64,000 bases of DNA from Nocardioides daejeonensis (GTDB lineage: Bacteria; Actinomycetota; Actinomycetes; Propionibacteriales; Nocardioidaceae), in assembly GCF_003194585.1 (NCBI RefSeq), contig NZ_QHKZ01000003.1, positions 1 to 64,000 on the forward strand. Reading direction: 5' to 3'. Both the position numbers and the translations under genes were made by a program. Below the pieces are notes generated by a model. The model made no database searches. It saw only the letters and a program-made list of their open reading frames with translations, and was not told where the DNA came from. Of the stretch, positions 62,764 through 64,000 are shown piece after piece. Positions within the stretch are counted from its first letter, which is position 1, and every line of letters starts with the position of its first letter.

Positions 62764-63794
62764 CGCTCACCTCCGGCGTCAAGCAGCACGGGCGGCGCGT
62801 CCGGCGAGGTGCGCGCACTCAGGCCGTCCTTGCTCCAGAGCGTGATCTCGTTGAGGTCGCCGCGGCCGTCCACCGTGTTGCTGTCACCGTTGTAGGCGCG
62901 GATGAAGTTCTGCAGGAGCAGTGGCACCAGGCGCACCGCCTCCTCGAGTGACTTGCGCTGCCGGACGAGTACCTTCGTCGGCCCGTTGAGCTTGCGCACG
63001 CTGGTGCGCAGGTGATCGCGGTTGTCTGCAATGAAGTCGTCGAGCACGGCGAACGCATCGGCGAGGTTGGCGGTCGCTTCAGCCAGCTCCTCACGATCCG
63101 CCGCGAGGTATTCGGTGACGGAGGCGAAGTTGCGGTTCATCGCGGCGACGTCGGCGTCATTCGCCTTGAGCATGCTGTTGAACGAGTCGAGGTTGGCCAG
63201 GGTCGCGAAGAAGTCGTCGTCGATGCCCGACAGGGTCGCCGACGCCTTGCCGAACTCCCGAAGCATCTGGTTGAGCCCGGCCCCCTGACCGTCGAGGTTG
63301 TCGGCCGCGACGCTGAGCAGCCGGGAGAGGGCGCCGTTCTTGTTGGCACCGCGCGGCCCGAGCTTCTCGCTGACGTCGATCATGCTGCGGTAGAGATCGT
63401 CGATCTCGACGGGTACGGCGGTCTTCGCCGCGGCGATCTCGGTGCCGTCGGCGATCGACGGGCCACCGGTCCACGGCTCGGTGAGCTGCACGAAGCGGTC
63501 ACTCACCACGGTCGGAGCCACGATCACCGCAGCGGTGTCGGGATCGACCTTCTGGCCGGGATCGAGCTCCATGACGACCCGGACCTGGCTGCCGGACGGC
63601 TCGACCTCGGTCACCTTTCCTACCGGTACGCCGAGGATCTGCACGTCGTTGCCGGGATAGAGGCCGACCGTCTCGGAGAAGAGCGCCGAGATCTCGGTGC
63701 CTTCCTCGGCCAGGACGGTCCGGCTGGCAGCGAGTCCACCCACCCCGACGACGAGTGCGCCGATGACAGCGAGGCGAAGGATCCGGGACCTCAT
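62760..63794 (-). CDS. Mce family protein MceD
   Basis: The 344-residue protein starts at ATG 63794 (MRSRILRLAVIGALVVGVG), which overlaps the mceC stop as ATGA. After the membrane segment comes the MCE domain (ALFSETVGLYPGNDVQILGV, GKVTEVEPSG). The helical needle part follows to ~residue 320. The longer upstream frame lies within mceC and is excluded. Confidence 0.9.
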   Translation of the reverse strand: MRSRILRLAVIGALVVGVGGLAASRTVLAEEGTEISALFSETVGLYPGNDVQILGVPVGKVTEVEPSGSQVRVVMELDPGQKVDPDTAAVIVAPTVVSDRFVQLTEPWTGGPSIADGTEIAAAKTAVPVEIDDLYRSMIDVSEKLGPRGANKNGALSRLLSVAADNLDGQGAGLNQMLREFGKASATLSGIDDDFFATLANLDSFNSMLKANDADVAAMNRNFASVTEYLAADREELAEATANLADAFAVLDDFIADNRDHLRTSVRKLNGPTKVLVRQRKSLEEAVRLVPLLLQNFIRAYNGDSNTVDGRGDLNEITLWSKDGLSARTSPDAPPVLLDAGGER

Positions 63795-64000
63795 CGGCCA
63801 CCTCCCTTCTGCGGCTTGCAGTTGCGCAGCACGTCGTTCTCCAGCAGCGGTGCGTGCTGGTCGTCGAAGAGACCACACAGATAGGAATCGATCCAGTGGC
63901 CGTTGCCGGTCGCCGAGCTCAGCACCCGGTAGTACGGCCCCAGCTTGAGCAAGGCCTCCTCCAGGTTCCCCTGGTTGCGCTGCAGGATCGCGGAGACCTT
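63791..64000 (-). CDS. Mce family protein MceC, C-terminal end (partial, cut by the window edge)
   Basis: The last 69 codons of a minus-strand gene are visible. They encode an amphipathic helix (ILQRNQGNLEEALLKLGPYY), then RVLSSATGNGHWIDSYLCGL, a pattern typical of the C-terminal end of the Mce core in MceC proteins, and end CKPQKGGGR. The start lies beyond the window. It overlaps mceD by four bases. Confidence 0.85.
   Translation of the reverse strand, partial: KVSAILQRNQGNLEEALLKLGPYYRVLSSATGNGHWIDSYLCGLFDDQHAPLLENDVLRNCKPQKGGGR

Overview
The window is a stretch of high-GC chromosomal DNA from an actinobacterium. GTG starts, ATGA/GTGA gene overlaps and apparently leaderless promoters are common. 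The translation cluster, the Mce operon, the DUF2530/DUF3027 genes and the general style suggest a Nocardioides-like member of the Propionibacteriales. The genus is an inference, since there is no rRNA here.

Positions 1-1468 hold two tandem genes for secreted proteins with a lysine-rich Ig-like C-terminal domain; only the tail of the first lies inside the window. Positions 1550-14029, on the minus strand, carry the S10 and spc ribosomal-protein clusters (rpsJ through rplO), then a strong hairpin, then secY-adk-map. A plus-strand DapB-like oxidoreductase (14478-15593) and minus-strand ilvA and trmB (15634-17627) separate this block from the str cluster rpsL-rpsG-fusA-tuf (17783-22078).

Positions 22217-31394 are housekeeping and accessory: a MarR/MFS pair, an AzgA-type purine permease divergent from a DUF2530 protein, a large palindromic repeat, a DUF3027 protein, an MFS-like protein preceded by a translationally coupled leader ORF, a cold-shock protein and a secreted subtilase. 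Positions 31444-36952 hold an ABC exporter beside a phosphothreonine-signalling set (PP2C phosphatase, FHA protein, RDD-FHA membrane protein) with no kinase. Positions 37010-40627 hold a helicase-associated/WYL protein followed by a bacterial XPB helicase.

Positions 40681-48660 include a 22-bp tandem repeat, a SnoaL-like protein next to a KstR-like operator, a membrane metallopeptidase, a CutC-like protein, a GntR/UTRA regulator with a DasR-box-like upstream site, a LolD/FtsX-type ABC pair, and an alkB gene whose promoter is covered by a near-perfect LexA/SOS box.

Positions 49140-58798 are a nearly complete form II (AYRGAGR) carbon monoxide dehydrogenase-like molybdenum hydroxylase cluster. 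In transcription order it encodes a MobA-like nucleotidyltransferase, a MoxR AAA+ ATPase, a VWA protein, an XdhC-type factor, a GAF/winged-helix regulator, the small, large and medium subunits, and CoxG. Positions 59209-64000 are the 3' half of an mce operon (mceC end, mceD, mceE, mceF and two Mce-associated proteins).

No tRNA, rRNA, IS element or CRISPR was seen. The most unusual features are the GAF regulator inside the CODH-like operon, the repeat cassette inside coxL, the coupled leader ORF, the nested palindrome at 26047-26221 and the regulatory sites at alkB, the SnoaL-like gene and gntR.
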